Below, one piece after another: positions 19,701-27,001 of a stretch of 49,617 nucleotides of DNA. The stretch lies in contig DITY01000015.1 in NCBI GenBank assembly GCA_002422955.1, positions 1-49,617 on the forward strand, written 5' to 3'. The translations under genes and the position numbers were made by a program. The DNA comes from Planctomycetaceae bacterium UBA6172 (lineage in GTDB: Bacteria; Planctomycetota; Planctomycetia; Pirellulales; Pirellulaceae). The notes under the pieces were generated by a model. The model ran no database searches. It had not been told where the DNA came from and was given only the letters and a program-made list of their open reading frames with translations. Each line of letters starts with the position of its first letter. The stretch's first letter is position 1.

Positions 19701-19803
19701 ATCGCTTGCCGCGGGGTCCGAAAATTCCGCCGATTCGGTGCGGGCCCTGGCCGAAGTCTATCGAGGCTTGTTCGCGACGGCCGAGTTTCGTCGGCCCGAT
19801 TGA
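16780..19803 (+). CDS. PSCyt1 / DUF1549 / golvesin-like / DUF1553 exported protein
   Basis: 1007 residues from the ATG at 16780 (MRRSKILTRRRPLVLAWLIF, a good signal peptide). PSCyt1 has CQSCHAAD near residue 68 and the EMPPDGKLP block. DUF1549 contains RHWLDVARYAES and a second heme-like motif CARCHDHKFDP. A coiled segment follows, then at about 470-607 an inserted module matching the golvesin C-terminal/Xly CBD-like pattern: AGRYELRIAYGAGANRSTKV, IVNQRTPPTIDGLWDSLG and GDAIQFLPLDD. DUF1553 has ARVLVNRVWLWVMGEGLVRTPDNFG and TGRRQRTIVAQHALAILNHP. The inserted module differs from that of the upstream paralog, suggesting the same catalytic or redox chassis aimed at different ligands (inference). 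Followed after 93 nt by a DUF1501 gene. Confidence 0.9.
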   Translation: MRRSKILTRRRPLVLAWLIFSWACAVTSQGTGQENAAADVVVPPERSAAEWVEFFERRIRPQLVEHCQSCHAADTEREGGLLLDSRAGWQTGGDSGAAIVPGDAEASRLYRVIAGTDPELEMPPDGKLPAAVIADFQNWIDGGAIDPRESQGPAQPAKPAATIDWAVARQHWAYRPVVVSPVPTFDVGQPFAQWPRGPIDAFILRDLLGHGMAPNPPAARTTLLRRLYLDLAGLPPTPDQVREFLLADDELAAYERSVDALIASQDFAERFARHWLDVARYAESVTLRGLVQPEAWRYRDYVIDALRQDRSWRDVLCEQIAGDQLEFDSLEQSRRAAVAVTFLCMGDMNLENQQKRELDMDFIDEQLDTLGRGMLGQTLSCARCHDHKFDPIPTNDYYALAGILHGSVGLEHANVSRWIENPLPMDPAEQAHFATLQRELDETKAELQVIKQKLAGVEASTPRVIDSARLAGIVVDDAQARRVGNWMHSVHTQPYVDAGYLHDEHSGVGEKSLTFEPQALPAGRYELRIAYGAGANRSTKVPVTVFSADGETTVIVNQRTPPTIDGLWDSLGKFRFEAGGQAFVMIGNQETDGHVIGDAIQFLPLDDNGAVLATVGGGNSDDTTGTGDRDKPKPAETEAWKRSQQELIARQNALQRQLAEQPRTMGLRSRDGASDLAVHIRGSIHQLGANVPRGVLRVISGDDAVLTIPEGSDGRLELARWIANDENPLTARVLVNRVWLWVMGEGLVRTPDNFGTTGQPPTHPELLDWLTDRFIREGWSIQRLVKQIVMSETYRQSSLTTGVDDPRLATDPDNRWWWRSDRKPLSAESLRDSVLAISGQLDRGPGGSRIKPGTSADYGYRHEDLVRSIYLPVFRNALPELLETFNYADTGSVTGRRQRTIVAQHALAILNHPWFAERAIAAAERNWREVSGDLSQRIEQAFLQTLGRPPEPLESEAAVEFYGQTLRDLRVDGESLAAGSENSADSVRALAEVYRGLFATAEFRRPD

Positions 19804-19896
19804 TGCCCGATGATCCCCCCGAGTCGGGCTGGTGGAATGATTGAAAACGCGGACGACTCGCCCGTTCGCAGTACCCTTCGAGGCAAGGATCCTGAC

Positions 19897-21327
19897 ATGT
19901 CCGAATCGATACAGATTCCCCGCCGCCAGTGGCTGGAAGCGGCCGGCTGCGGCTTCGGTTGGTTGGCGGCACAGGCCTTAGCCGGTCGCGTTTCGGCGGC
20001 GGAGCAACCGGGCGTGTCGCCAGCCGCGGGTATCTCGATCACGCCCCGCGCCAAACGCGTGATTTTCCTTTTCATGCAGGGCGGCCCCAGCCAAGTCGAC
20101 ACGTTCGATTACAAACCGGCGCTCGCCGACCATGACGGGCAAGCGATGCCGTTTGACGACTCGCGCGTCTTGGCCAATACCGGGCGTCGCGGCGATTCGC
20201 ATCGGGTAATGAAGTCGCCGTGGGCCTTCCAGCGGTACGGCGAAGGGGGCCATTGGGTTTCCGAGCTCTTCCCACACGTCGCTCAGCACGCCGATCGACT
20301 GTGCATGCTCCATTCGATGCATACCGAAGGGGTGGCTCACGGCCCAGCGACGCTGTTCCTACACTGTGGCGCCACCAATTCGATCCGGCCTTCGCTCGGG
20401 GCTTGGGTCCATTACGGCCTGGGCAGCGAAAACGAAAACCTACCCGGCTTCATTTCGATCGCCCCGCCGATGGGCAATGGTGGCACCCGCAATTTCGGCA
20501 GTGCGTTCCTGCCCGCGATCCATCAAGGAACTCCGATCGGGCGGATCGATGGGCGGGCGGATGACCTGATGCTCCGCAACGCCGATGTTCCCGCGAGCCG
20601 GTTGCGACAAACCGAGCAACGGTTGGGGTTCGCGCAGCGACTGAACCGGCAGCGGTTGGAGCAACGACCGGGCGATGGCGAATTGGATGCCATGATCCGC
20701 AGCTACGAGCTGGCCTGGCGGATGCAGACCGAGGCCCCCGAGCTGTTCGACCTCAGCCGAGAGAGCGAAGCGACGTTTCGGCAGTATGGGATCGGCAGCG
20801 GCCCGACCGATCATTTCGGGCGGCGGTGCCTGCTGGCCCGTCGGCTTTGCGAGGCCGGCGTCCGGTTCATCCAGGTCAACTACGGCGATAACAGCGCCAA
20901 CCCGGCCTGGGATCAACACAGCAACCTGCCCAAGCACGCCGACCATGCCGCGGCGGTGGATCAGCCGATCGCGGCCTTGCTCGGCGACCTGGCCCAACGC
21001 GGCATGCTCGAAGACACGCTGGTGTGGTGGGGCGGCGAGTTCGGCCGAACCCCCTACGCCCAGGCGAACGGGACCGGGCGGGATCACAATCCGGTCGGTT
21101 TTACCAGTTGGTTGGCCGGGGCCGGCGTCCGGCCGGGATACCATCACGGGGCGACCGACGACTTCGGCCATCGCGCGGTGGTCGACCGCGTCCACATGCA
21201 CGACCTTCACGCCACGCTGCTGCACCTGCTGGGGCTGGATCATGAGCGTTTGACCTTCCGCCACGCCGGCCGCGACTATCGGCTGACCGACGTCTACGGC
21301 ACCGTCGTCCGGGACATCCTGACCTGA
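19897..21327 (+). CDS. DUF1501 family protein
   Basis: 476 residues. Start chosen at the ATG at 19897 because AAGGA lies about 8 nt upstream (19885-19889 region) and the product begins MSESIQIPRRQWLEAAGCGF, a Tat-like signal with RRQWL. DUF1501 blocks are RVIFLFMQGGPSQVDTFDYK, the VSELFPHVAQHADRLCMLHS segment, HGPATLFLHCG, LLARRLCEAGVRFIQVNYG, TLVWWGGEFGRTP, GRDHNPVGFTSWLAGAGVRPGY, and LHATLLHLLGLDH. The fold is related to alkaline phosphatase/sulfatase; the conserved WGGEFGRTP and DHNP segments carry likely metal-binding residues. Last gene of the three-gene set starting at 13745. Confidence 0.93.
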   Translation: MSESIQIPRRQWLEAAGCGFGWLAAQALAGRVSAAEQPGVSPAAGISITPRAKRVIFLFMQGGPSQVDTFDYKPALADHDGQAMPFDDSRVLANTGRRGDSHRVMKSPWAFQRYGEGGHWVSELFPHVAQHADRLCMLHSMHTEGVAHGPATLFLHCGATNSIRPSLGAWVHYGLGSENENLPGFISIAPPMGNGGTRNFGSAFLPAIHQGTPIGRIDGRADDLMLRNADVPASRLRQTEQRLGFAQRLNRQRLEQRPGDGELDAMIRSYELAWRMQTEAPELFDLSRESEATFRQYGIGSGPTDHFGRRCLLARRLCEAGVRFIQVNYGDNSANPAWDQHSNLPKHADHAAAVDQPIAALLGDLAQRGMLEDTLVWWGGEFGRTPYAQANGTGRDHNPVGFTSWLAGAGVRPGYHHGATDDFGHRAVVDRVHMHDLHATLLHLLGLDHERLTFRHAGRDYRLTDVYGTVVRDILT

Positions 21328-21334
21328 ATCGAGG

Positions 21335-21356
21335 CCGTGCCGATTCGCGGTTTTTT
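21335..21356 (+). terminator. Probable rho-independent terminator after DUF1501 operon
   Basis: A five-base-pair stem (ccgtg/cgcgg with one G-T pair) and a six-base loop, followed by six T (21351-21356). It begins 8 nt after the DUF1501 stop and would separate that operon from greA. The stem is short, so confidence is moderate. Confidence 0.5.
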
Positions 21357-21366
21357 CCCGCTGGTC

Positions 21367-21395
21367 TTTACATTTCGCGGCTTAAGCACGACAAT
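21367..21395 (+). promoter_or_regulatory. Putative sigma-70-type promoter of greA
   Basis: TTTACA at 21367-21372, a 17-bp spacer, and GACAAT at 21390-21395: five and four matches to the bacterial consensus. Transcription would begin near 21402, leaving about 109 nt of leader before greA. Position right after the probable terminator supports it. Confidence 0.5.
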
Positions 21396-21510
21396 TCGGG
21401 TTGAGAAAAATTTGCCCTTTCGGACCTTTCCTCGATCCTCGCCGGGATGGAGGGAAGGTTTATTTTTTTGCCCGGACGCTGCGATCGGTTTGAGTTGGGA
21501 AGGAGTTTGT

Positions 21511-21987
21511 ATGAGTGAATCGGTACCCATGACCCGTGAGGGATACGAACGTCTGAAGGCCGAGGTTACCCGTTTGGAAACCGAGGAGCTGCCGGTGATC
21601 ACCCAGCGGTTGGCCGACGCGCGGGCCGAAGGCGATCTCAAGGAAAACGCGGAGTACCATGCCCAGCGTGAGAACCAGGGCATGATGATGGCCAAGATCA
21701 GCCAAATCAAAACCAAACTCGCCAAAGCCGAGATCGTCGACACGTCGACCTTGCCCAAGGACATCGTCGCGTTCGGCGCCGCGGTCCGCGTCAAGGACCT
21801 CGAGTTCGGCGATGAGGAGACCTTCACGCTGGTCGGGGCCGGAGACGAGGATTACCAGACCGGTAAAATTCTGTTGACCAGCCCGATCGGGCAAAGCTTG
21901 CTCGGCAAGAAAGTGGGCGAGGTCGCCGAGGTCAACGCCCCGGCCGGATTGCTCAAGTTTGAAGTTCTCGCCATCACCTTCAGCTGA
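21511..21987 (+). CDS. greA: Transcription elongation factor GreA
   Basis: 158 residues, the normal GreA length. It rescues backtracked RNA polymerase by stimulating transcript cleavage. The N-terminal coiled coil (residues 1-75) contains the acidic tip ADARAEGDLKENAEYHAQRE, and the C-terminal FKBP-like domain carries VKDLEFGDEETFTLVG and SPIGQSLLGKKVGEVAEVNAP. The start is fixed by GGAAGGAG about 7 nt upstream of the ATG at 21511; the frame stays open upstream but that part is not GreA-like. A membrane protein gene follows after 11 nt. Confidence 0.97.
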   Translation: MSESVPMTREGYERLKAEVTRLETEELPVITQRLADARAEGDLKENAEYHAQRENQGMMMAKISQIKTKLAKAEIVDTSTLPKDIVAFGAAVRVKDLEFGDEETFTLVGAGDEDYQTGKILLTSPIGQSLLGKKVGEVAEVNAPAGLLKFEVLAITFS

Positions 21988-21998
21988 TTCTCCTGGCG

Positions 21999-22724
21999 AT
22001 GCAAAGTTCGGCCGACGCGAGCGAAACGGATACGGATCGGCGGCCGAACCCGGTGGATGACGCCGGGCGGCAAACGCCGCAGGGGCCGGGCTGCTTGCCC
22101 GGGTTGCTCGCGGCGACGCTGCTGATGGGGGTCGTCTTCTTCATCCTGTTCGGATTTTCGGCCTGGCTGATCTTCCAGAAACGGGGCGACCTGGCCTCGC
22201 GAACGCTGCGGGCGACGATCGTCCCGCAGTTGGAACAGAGCCGGTTGGATGGCGACGAAAAGGTCAAAGTGATCGCACTTCTGACCGATTTGGCTGATGA
22301 TCTGGACGCCGGTTTGTATGAAAATTGGCAGGCCGGCGGGATCATGCAGCGTCTGATCGACACGCCGCTGATGCGATGGGGTGACCTGACCGCGGTCGAT
22401 GCTTGGGCGTCCAAGGGGCTGCCCGAGGAGCAGCGGGATGAGGCGCGGAAGCAATTTTCGCGATTTTTCCGTGCCGCGGAACTCGAGCGGGCGGGGACCC
22501 GCGACATCCATGACGTGCTGGTGCCGGTCGCCTCGGCCCCCAACGCGATGGGCTTCGCGGAACTGCGGTCGGATTTGAAGCCGGAGGATGTCTTGGCCGT
22601 CGTGGAGCGGGCAAAATTGGTGGCCGACCGGGCTGACGTTCCCGACCAGGCCTACCCTTCGGTATCGTTAGCGGAGATCATTCGCCGGCAGATCGAGATC
22701 GGCGAGCGTGAAGGGGCCAAGTGA
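21999..22724 (+). CDS. Single-pass membrane protein of unknown function
   Basis: 241 residues beginning 11 nt after greA, so likely co-transcribed. A polar N-terminus of about 33 residues rich in Asp/Arg/Pro is followed by one strong hydrophobic segment (LLAATLLMGVVFFILFGFSA) and a soluble, mostly helical domain of about 175 residues. The C-terminal part has acidic and basic helices (KPEDVLAVVERAKLVADRAD). I recognise no family. By charge (RTL and KR after the helix) topology is uncertain. Probably a planctomycete-specific conserved protein. Confidence 0.7.
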   Translation: MQSSADASETDTDRRPNPVDDAGRQTPQGPGCLPGLLAATLLMGVVFFILFGFSAWLIFQKRGDLASRTLRATIVPQLEQSRLDGDEKVKVIALLTDLADDLDAGLYENWQAGGIMQRLIDTPLMRWGDLTAVDAWASKGLPEEQRDEARKQFSRFFRAAELERAGTRDIHDVLVPVASAPNAMGFAELRSDLKPEDVLAVVERAKLVADRADVPDQAYPSVSLAEIIRRQIEIGEREGAK

Positions 22725-22807
22725 GCGAGCGTGCCGCCCACCCAACGGCTTGACGCCCCCGAAAATGAATCGAGTCATCTCTCCGTTTTTCGCAAGGATT
22801 CGCTCGG

Positions 22808-24376
22808 GTGTTCAAGAGACCTTCTCAGGGTGGCAAGCAAGTCACGATCGTCGGTGCGGGCCCGGGGGGATTAGCCACGGCCATGCAGTTGGCTCATGCC
22901 GGCATGGACGTCACGCTGCTGGAAAGTCGCGACGTGGTCGGCGGGCGAACCTCCGCGATCGAAAAGGGCGGGTATCGCTTCGACTGCGGACCGACGTTTT
23001 TTCTTTATCCCCGGGTGCTGGAAGAAATCTTCCGTTCCGTCGGTTATGACCTGCAGCAGGAAGTCCCGATGCGGCGGCTCGACCCGCAATATCGGCTCAC
23101 CTTCGCCGCCGGGGGACAACTCGACTGCACCCCCGACATGGACGAGATGGACCGGCAGATCGCTCGCTTCTCGCCCCAGGACGTCGGCAAGCTGCGCAAG
23201 TACATGGACGACAACCGGGTCAAACTCGCCAAGTTTCGCCCGATCCTGGAACGCCCGTTCAGCTCGCCACTCGATCTGCTCCGTCCCGCGTTGCTCGGTG
23301 CCGCACGGCACGTGCATCCGCTGCGGTCGTTGGAAAATGAACTGTCGCGATATTTCAGCGATCCGCGATTGGGCATCGCCTTCGCTTTCCAGAGCAAGTA
23401 CCTCGGGATGTCGCCGTTCCAATGCCCGAGCCTGTTCAGCATCCTGTCGTTCTTGGAATACGAATACGGCGTTTTTCATCCGATCGGCGGCTGTTCACGG
23501 GTCAGCGAACGGATGGCCGAATTGGCGACCGCGATGGGCGTCAAACTGCGATTGAGTGAGCCGGTTCGCCGACTGCAGATGAAGGGTCGGCGGGTCGTCG
23601 GGGTGCAGACCGACCAGGGCAACTATCCCTGCGACGCGTTGGTGGTCAACGCCGATTTCGCCGAAGCGATGAAACGACTGGTCCCCGATGGCATGCGGAA
23701 ACGTTGGAGCGACTCTCGGCTGAGCGAGAAACGTTTCTCGTGCAGTACCTACATGCTGTATCTGGGCATTGAAGGCCGTTACGACGACCTGCCGCATCAC
23801 AACATTCACATCAGCGGCGATTACAAAAAGAACCTAGCGGAAATCGAAACCGAGCACGTGCTCAGCGACGACCCTTCGTTCTACGTGCAAAATGCCGGCG
23901 TTACCGACGACACGCTGGCCCCCCCGGGACACAGCACCTTGTACGTGCTGGTCCCGGTCAGCCACCAACATGCCAACATCGACTGGGATCGGCTCGCCGA
24001 CCCGTTCCGCGAACGGACTCTCGACGCGCTAGCCCAAATCGGACTGACCGATGTTCGTGATCGCATTCGGGTCGAGCACCGGATCACGCCCAACGACTGG
24101 CATCACCAGTACCAGATCTATCGCGGCGCGACCTTCAATTTGGCGCACAACCTCGGTCAGATGCTGCACCTTCGCCCCCGCAATCGGTTCGAGGAGCTCG
24201 ACGGCGTCTATCTGGTCGGTGGCGGCACGCATCCAGGCAGCGGCCTGCCGGTGATCTATGAGTCGAGCCGCATTTCCAGCCGCTTGCTGCTCAAGGACCT
24301 GGGGCACAGCACCGCGTTCATTGACGCCGCGGCGCTGCCGCTCAACCAAACGGCCCCGCTCGTCTCCGGCCGCTGA
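22808..24376 (+). CDS. Phytoene desaturase (CrtI/CrtN/CrtP-like) family FAD oxidoreductase
   Basis: 522 residues from a GTG at 22808 with AAGGA at 22794-22798. Carotenoid desaturase/oxidase family acting on a polyene chain at the membrane. The FAD-binding Rossmann motif VGAGPGGLATAMQL is at residues 15-28, followed by LLESRDVVGGRTSAIEKGGYRFDCGPTFF in the family pattern; the C-terminal FAD signature is GGGTHPGSGLPVIYESSRISSRLLL. In planctomycetes pink pigments are C30 carotenoids made with CrtN- and CrtP-type enzymes; sequence by eye cannot decide between desaturase and oxidase. No other pigment genes are adjacent. Confidence 0.88.
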   Translation: MFKRPSQGGKQVTIVGAGPGGLATAMQLAHAGMDVTLLESRDVVGGRTSAIEKGGYRFDCGPTFFLYPRVLEEIFRSVGYDLQQEVPMRRLDPQYRLTFAAGGQLDCTPDMDEMDRQIARFSPQDVGKLRKYMDDNRVKLAKFRPILERPFSSPLDLLRPALLGAARHVHPLRSLENELSRYFSDPRLGIAFAFQSKYLGMSPFQCPSLFSILSFLEYEYGVFHPIGGCSRVSERMAELATAMGVKLRLSEPVRRLQMKGRRVVGVQTDQGNYPCDALVVNADFAEAMKRLVPDGMRKRWSDSRLSEKRFSCSTYMLYLGIEGRYDDLPHHNIHISGDYKKNLAEIETEHVLSDDPSFYVQNAGVTDDTLAPPGHSTLYVLVPVSHQHANIDWDRLADPFRERTLDALAQIGLTDVRDRIRVEHRITPNDWHHQYQIYRGATFNLAHNLGQMLHLRPRNRFEELDGVYLVGGGTHPGSGLPVIYESSRISSRLLLKDLGHSTAFIDAAALPLNQTAPLVSGR

Positions 24377-24439
24377 GTCAGGCATAGGAGCCGCCGTGAT
24401 CGTGGTCAGGCCGAACAAGAACGTTCGGTCGGGAGCATC

Positions 24440-25288
24440 TCAAATCGAGTCGATGGTGACCGGCTTCGTCAATACGCGGGCGATCCCGCCCGCTAACGCC
24501 TGTCGAATGTCTTCGCTCGTCGGCTGCAGCGCGAGCCACAGGTCTTGGCGCGATGACGAGCGGTGCGGTGCAGATCCTTCGGCGTAACGTCGCAGTCGCC
24601 ACGCTTCCGCCGACGCGGGTGGAGCGACCGAATCGTCCCACAGCACCCGCTCGAAACCGGCGTGCAGCACTGGGACGAAATGGCGATGCCACGCGACCGC
24701 GATGCCCTGGCGCTGTGCGTCCGCCAGCCATGGCTCCGCCGTCTCGAAACGGTCACAGAGCACCAACAGGCCCCGGGGCGACGCGACCGCGTTCGGCCGA
24801 ACCCCACAGGGCGCCAACCACCGCGGCAAGACTTCTTCCCAACGACTGAATCGCAGCATCGGCCCGCCCGGCCAAGGCTCGCCACTGCGGCCCCTGCCGT
24901 CGCAAAGGCTGCCGCCGATCGCGAGCACCTCACAGGCGGCGGTCAGCTGGGTTGCCAGGAATTCCGCCCAGAAGTCCCCGCGGGGCAACGAGCGATCGGG
25001 TAACGCGAAGATGACCCGTCGCACATGGCCGGCCGGTCGCCGCAGCGCGGATCGCAGGTTCGCGCGAACCGCGATCTGGCCGACACGATCGCGACAAAAC
25101 CGAAACGCCGCCTGGAACTCCGGATGACGAGTCGGGCCGATCCACAGCAACGTGCCAGGTGGTTCGCCGGAACGCCCGCCGCTGACCCGTGCGCCCGCCG
25201 CGGCGAGATCGGCGGGGGCACCGGCACCGGTTGTCGGGCGATCGGTCGCGAGCGGGGAAGCGGGCACGTCGGTTCTCGATTGGGTCAA
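24440..25288 (-). CDS. Unknown protein coupled to PTS-IIA/HTH gene; possible degenerate receiver domains
   Basis: 282 residues, no assigned family. After a Pro/Ala/Gly-rich N-terminus of about 45 residues, two alpha/beta halves are visible. The first starts TLLWIGPTRHPEFQAAFRFC and runs through RRVIFALPDRSLP; the second starts GLLVLCDRFETAEPWLADA and ends ARVLTKPVTIDSI. The spacing of hydrophobic strands and the final LTKPV resemble response-regulator receiver folds lacking the phosphorylated Asp (inference). The start codon overlaps the stop of the upstream IIA/HTH gene by 4 nt (ATGA), so the two are translated together and probably work together. Confidence 0.65.
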   Translation of the reverse strand: MTQSRTDVPASPLATDRPTTGAGAPADLAAAGARVSGGRSGEPPGTLLWIGPTRHPEFQAAFRFCRDRVGQIAVRANLRSALRRPAGHVRRVIFALPDRSLPRGDFWAEFLATQLTAACEVLAIGGSLCDGRGRSGEPWPGGPMLRFSRWEEVLPRWLAPCGVRPNAVASPRGLLVLCDRFETAEPWLADAQRQGIAVAWHRHFVPVLHAGFERVLWDDSVAPPASAEAWRLRRYAEGSAPHRSSSRQDLWLALQPTSEDIRQALAGGIARVLTKPVTIDSI

Positions 25289-25989
25289 CGGACTTCGCCG
25301 AGCGGTTCTTCGGCCTCGATCAAGTGGCGGTGCGCTTCGGCCGGAGTCTGGGCGGTTCGCAATTGGTCGAGCCAGCCGGGCGTCGCGATCATGCGGCTGA
25401 GCCGCGCGAGGATCTTCAGGTGAATCGCGTCATCGAACGAGCAGATCAAAAAGAACACGTCCGTCAGCTGCCCGGTCCAGGCGAAGGCGAGCGGCTGCGG
25501 CGAAATTCCGAGGGCGACCACTGAGTCTGCCAAGATCGAGGTCTGGGGACGCCGCGGGTGCAACAGCGCCACGCCATTGTCGAGGGCGGTGGGGTGCAAG
25601 TCTTCGCGGGCCTGTACGGCAGCGGCCATCGCCGGCGCGTCCCACATCAGACCCCCGTGAGTCGCCAGGTCGCACATGTCGCGGATCGCCGACACCCGCG
25701 TCCTTGACGTCAGCGGCACCGCAATCCGTTCGATCGGGCAAAACTCCGCGATCGTCCAGACCGGATGGGCGGGTACGGCGCGGTGGAAAGCCGCCTCAAT
25801 TTTCGCCAGCTGCCCTTCGTCGCTGACGCCGATTCGATCTTCGAGCCAATGATGAATCTCGGCCTCGGAAAATCGCAGTTCCCCCCCCACGCGACGGGCC
25901 GGCAACTTATCCTGCTTGACCAGCTTGTGCACTTGGTCGGGTGTGATGTGCAAATAGGCGGCCAGCGCCGCGATGTCAAAATCTTCCAC
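25285..25989 (-). CDS. Excisionase-type HTH fused to PTS fructose-like EIIA domain
   Basis: 234 residues from a GTG at 25989. Residues 5-52 form an excisionase-type (MerR-like winged helix) DNA-binding domain: LAAYLHITPDQVHKLVKQ, KLPARRVGGELRFSEAEIHHWL. Residues 85-234 match the PtsN/fructose EIIA fold, with the phosphorylatable His at 144 in ALDNGVALLHPR, equivalent to the NGIAIPHPR motif. A phosphotransfer-controlled regulator is the likely function, linking PTS phosphate state to transcription (inference). No EI or HPr gene is in the window. Translationally coupled by ATGA to the downstream unknown protein. Divergent from the small thioredoxin-like gene. Confidence 0.85.
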   Translation of the reverse strand: MEDFDIAALAAYLHITPDQVHKLVKQDKLPARRVGGELRFSEAEIHHWLEDRIGVSDEGQLAKIEAAFHRAVPAHPVWTIAEFCPIERIAVPLTSRTRVSAIRDMCDLATHGGLMWDAPAMAAAVQAREDLHPTALDNGVALLHPRRPQTSILADSVVALGISPQPLAFAWTGQLTDVFFLICSFDDAIHLKILARLSRMIATPGWLDQLRTAQTPAEAHRHLIEAEEPLGEVR

Positions 25990-26105
25990 CGTGATTTCCA
26001 GTTGTGGGTGGGTGGTGCCGGGAATGCCCGGGGTGCCAGGCGTTCAGTGGCCGGCGGTTTCCCCATTGGTATATGCGAGAATCGTTGGCAATTCGAGTGG
26101 GACGG

Positions 26106-26134
26106 TTGCTTGCCACTGGCCCATCGCGGATAAT
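26106..26134 (+). promoter_or_regulatory. Putative sigma-70-type promoter of small exported redox protein
   Basis: TTGCTT at 26106-26111, a 17-bp spacer and GATAAT at 26129-26134, which matches the -10 consensus at five of six bases. Transcription would start near 26141, about 43 nt before the ATG, and the gene has a clean ribosome binding site and terminator. Confidence 0.5.
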
Positions 26135-26183
26135 CCGGCGTCGAGTTTCGACAAGTCCATCCCTCATGTCAGGAGTAATTCAG

Positions 26184-26744
26184 ATGTCACGCTTGTTTTT
26201 GGGCACCGTGTTGTCCGCCGCTTTGATCGCCGGATTCGCCACCGCTGCCGACACCGCCACCAGCGGTTTGAAGCAAGGCGATCCGATCGGGGCTTTCTAC
26301 GTCACCAAGGTCGCGGGTGCTGAAGACGATGGTGTCAAAACCGGTCAAGAACTCTGCTATCGCTGCAAGTATGGCCAGCGTCCGATGGTCATGGTGTTCA
26401 CCCGCAAGGGTGGCGAAAAGGTCAACCAATTGGTTGCCGAACTCGACAAGGCCGTTGCCGCTAACAGCGACGCTCAGCTCCGTGGCTTCGTCACCGTCAT
26501 GGGTGAAGACCAAGCCGAACTGAAGGCGTCCGCCAAGCAGTTGATCGAAAAGTCGGGTGCCAAGATGATCCCGGTCGCCGTTTCCGACAGCCCCAACGGC
26601 CCGGCGAACTATAGCTTGGACCCGGAAGCTGAAGTCACGGTGATCGTTGCCAACGAAAGCCAAGTGGTCGCTTCGCACAAGTTCGCCGCCGACAAGATCG
26701 ACGTCGCCGCCGTGATCAAAGTAGTCAGCGCCGCGATCAACTAA
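26184..26744 (+). CDS. Small exported thioredoxin-fold-like protein
   Basis: 186 residues from the ATG at 26184, with AGGAG at 26171-26175, 8 nt upstream. Signal peptide MSRLFLGTVLSAALIAGFATA precedes a mature part with a single Cys pair, CYRCKYG near residue 60, followed by RPMVMVFTRKG. The strand-helix order, the VIVANESQVVASHKF end and a redox-like CxxC-type start suggest a thioredoxin-like or peroxiredoxin-like fold, but I cannot name the family. Codon use is strongly restricted (GCC, AAG, GTC, CGT), unlike its neighbours, which with the good promoter and terminator suggests high expression. It is a single-gene unit. Confidence 0.7.
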   Translation: MSRLFLGTVLSAALIAGFATAADTATSGLKQGDPIGAFYVTKVAGAEDDGVKTGQELCYRCKYGQRPMVMVFTRKGGEKVNQLVAELDKAVAANSDAQLRGFVTVMGEDQAELKASAKQLIEKSGAKMIPVAVSDSPNGPANYSLDPEAEVTVIVANESQVVASHKFAADKIDVAAVIKVVSAAIN

Positions 26745-26842
26745 TTCGGTCCAACAACTCGATCGAAAAGCTTGCGGGGCGGTCGTCGCGTTGGCGGCGT
26801 AGTCCCGATGGTTTCGAACTGGCTGTTTTCCCGCATCATGTA

Positions 26843-26876
26843 AGGGCCTCGCGAGCGATCGTGTGGCCCTTTTTTT
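26843..26876 (+). terminator. Strong rho-independent terminator with GCGA tetraloop
   Basis: An outer AGGGCC/GGCCCT stem, one T-T mismatch and an inner five-pair stem close on a GCGA (GNRA) loop, followed by seven T to 26876. It lies 98 nt after the stop of the small exported protein and is the clearest terminator in the window. Confidence 0.9.
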
Positions 26877-27001
26877 ATTGTCGCCTGGCCGCCGGGTAAC
26901 CGAGACCTTGGCAAACGGGTGTGCAATGCCGCCGCCGAGCCGATTTGCCGCCCGCCCGCGGTCGACGGTGTCGCTTTTCGCTTCCTCCCCCGCGGAGCGA
27001 G

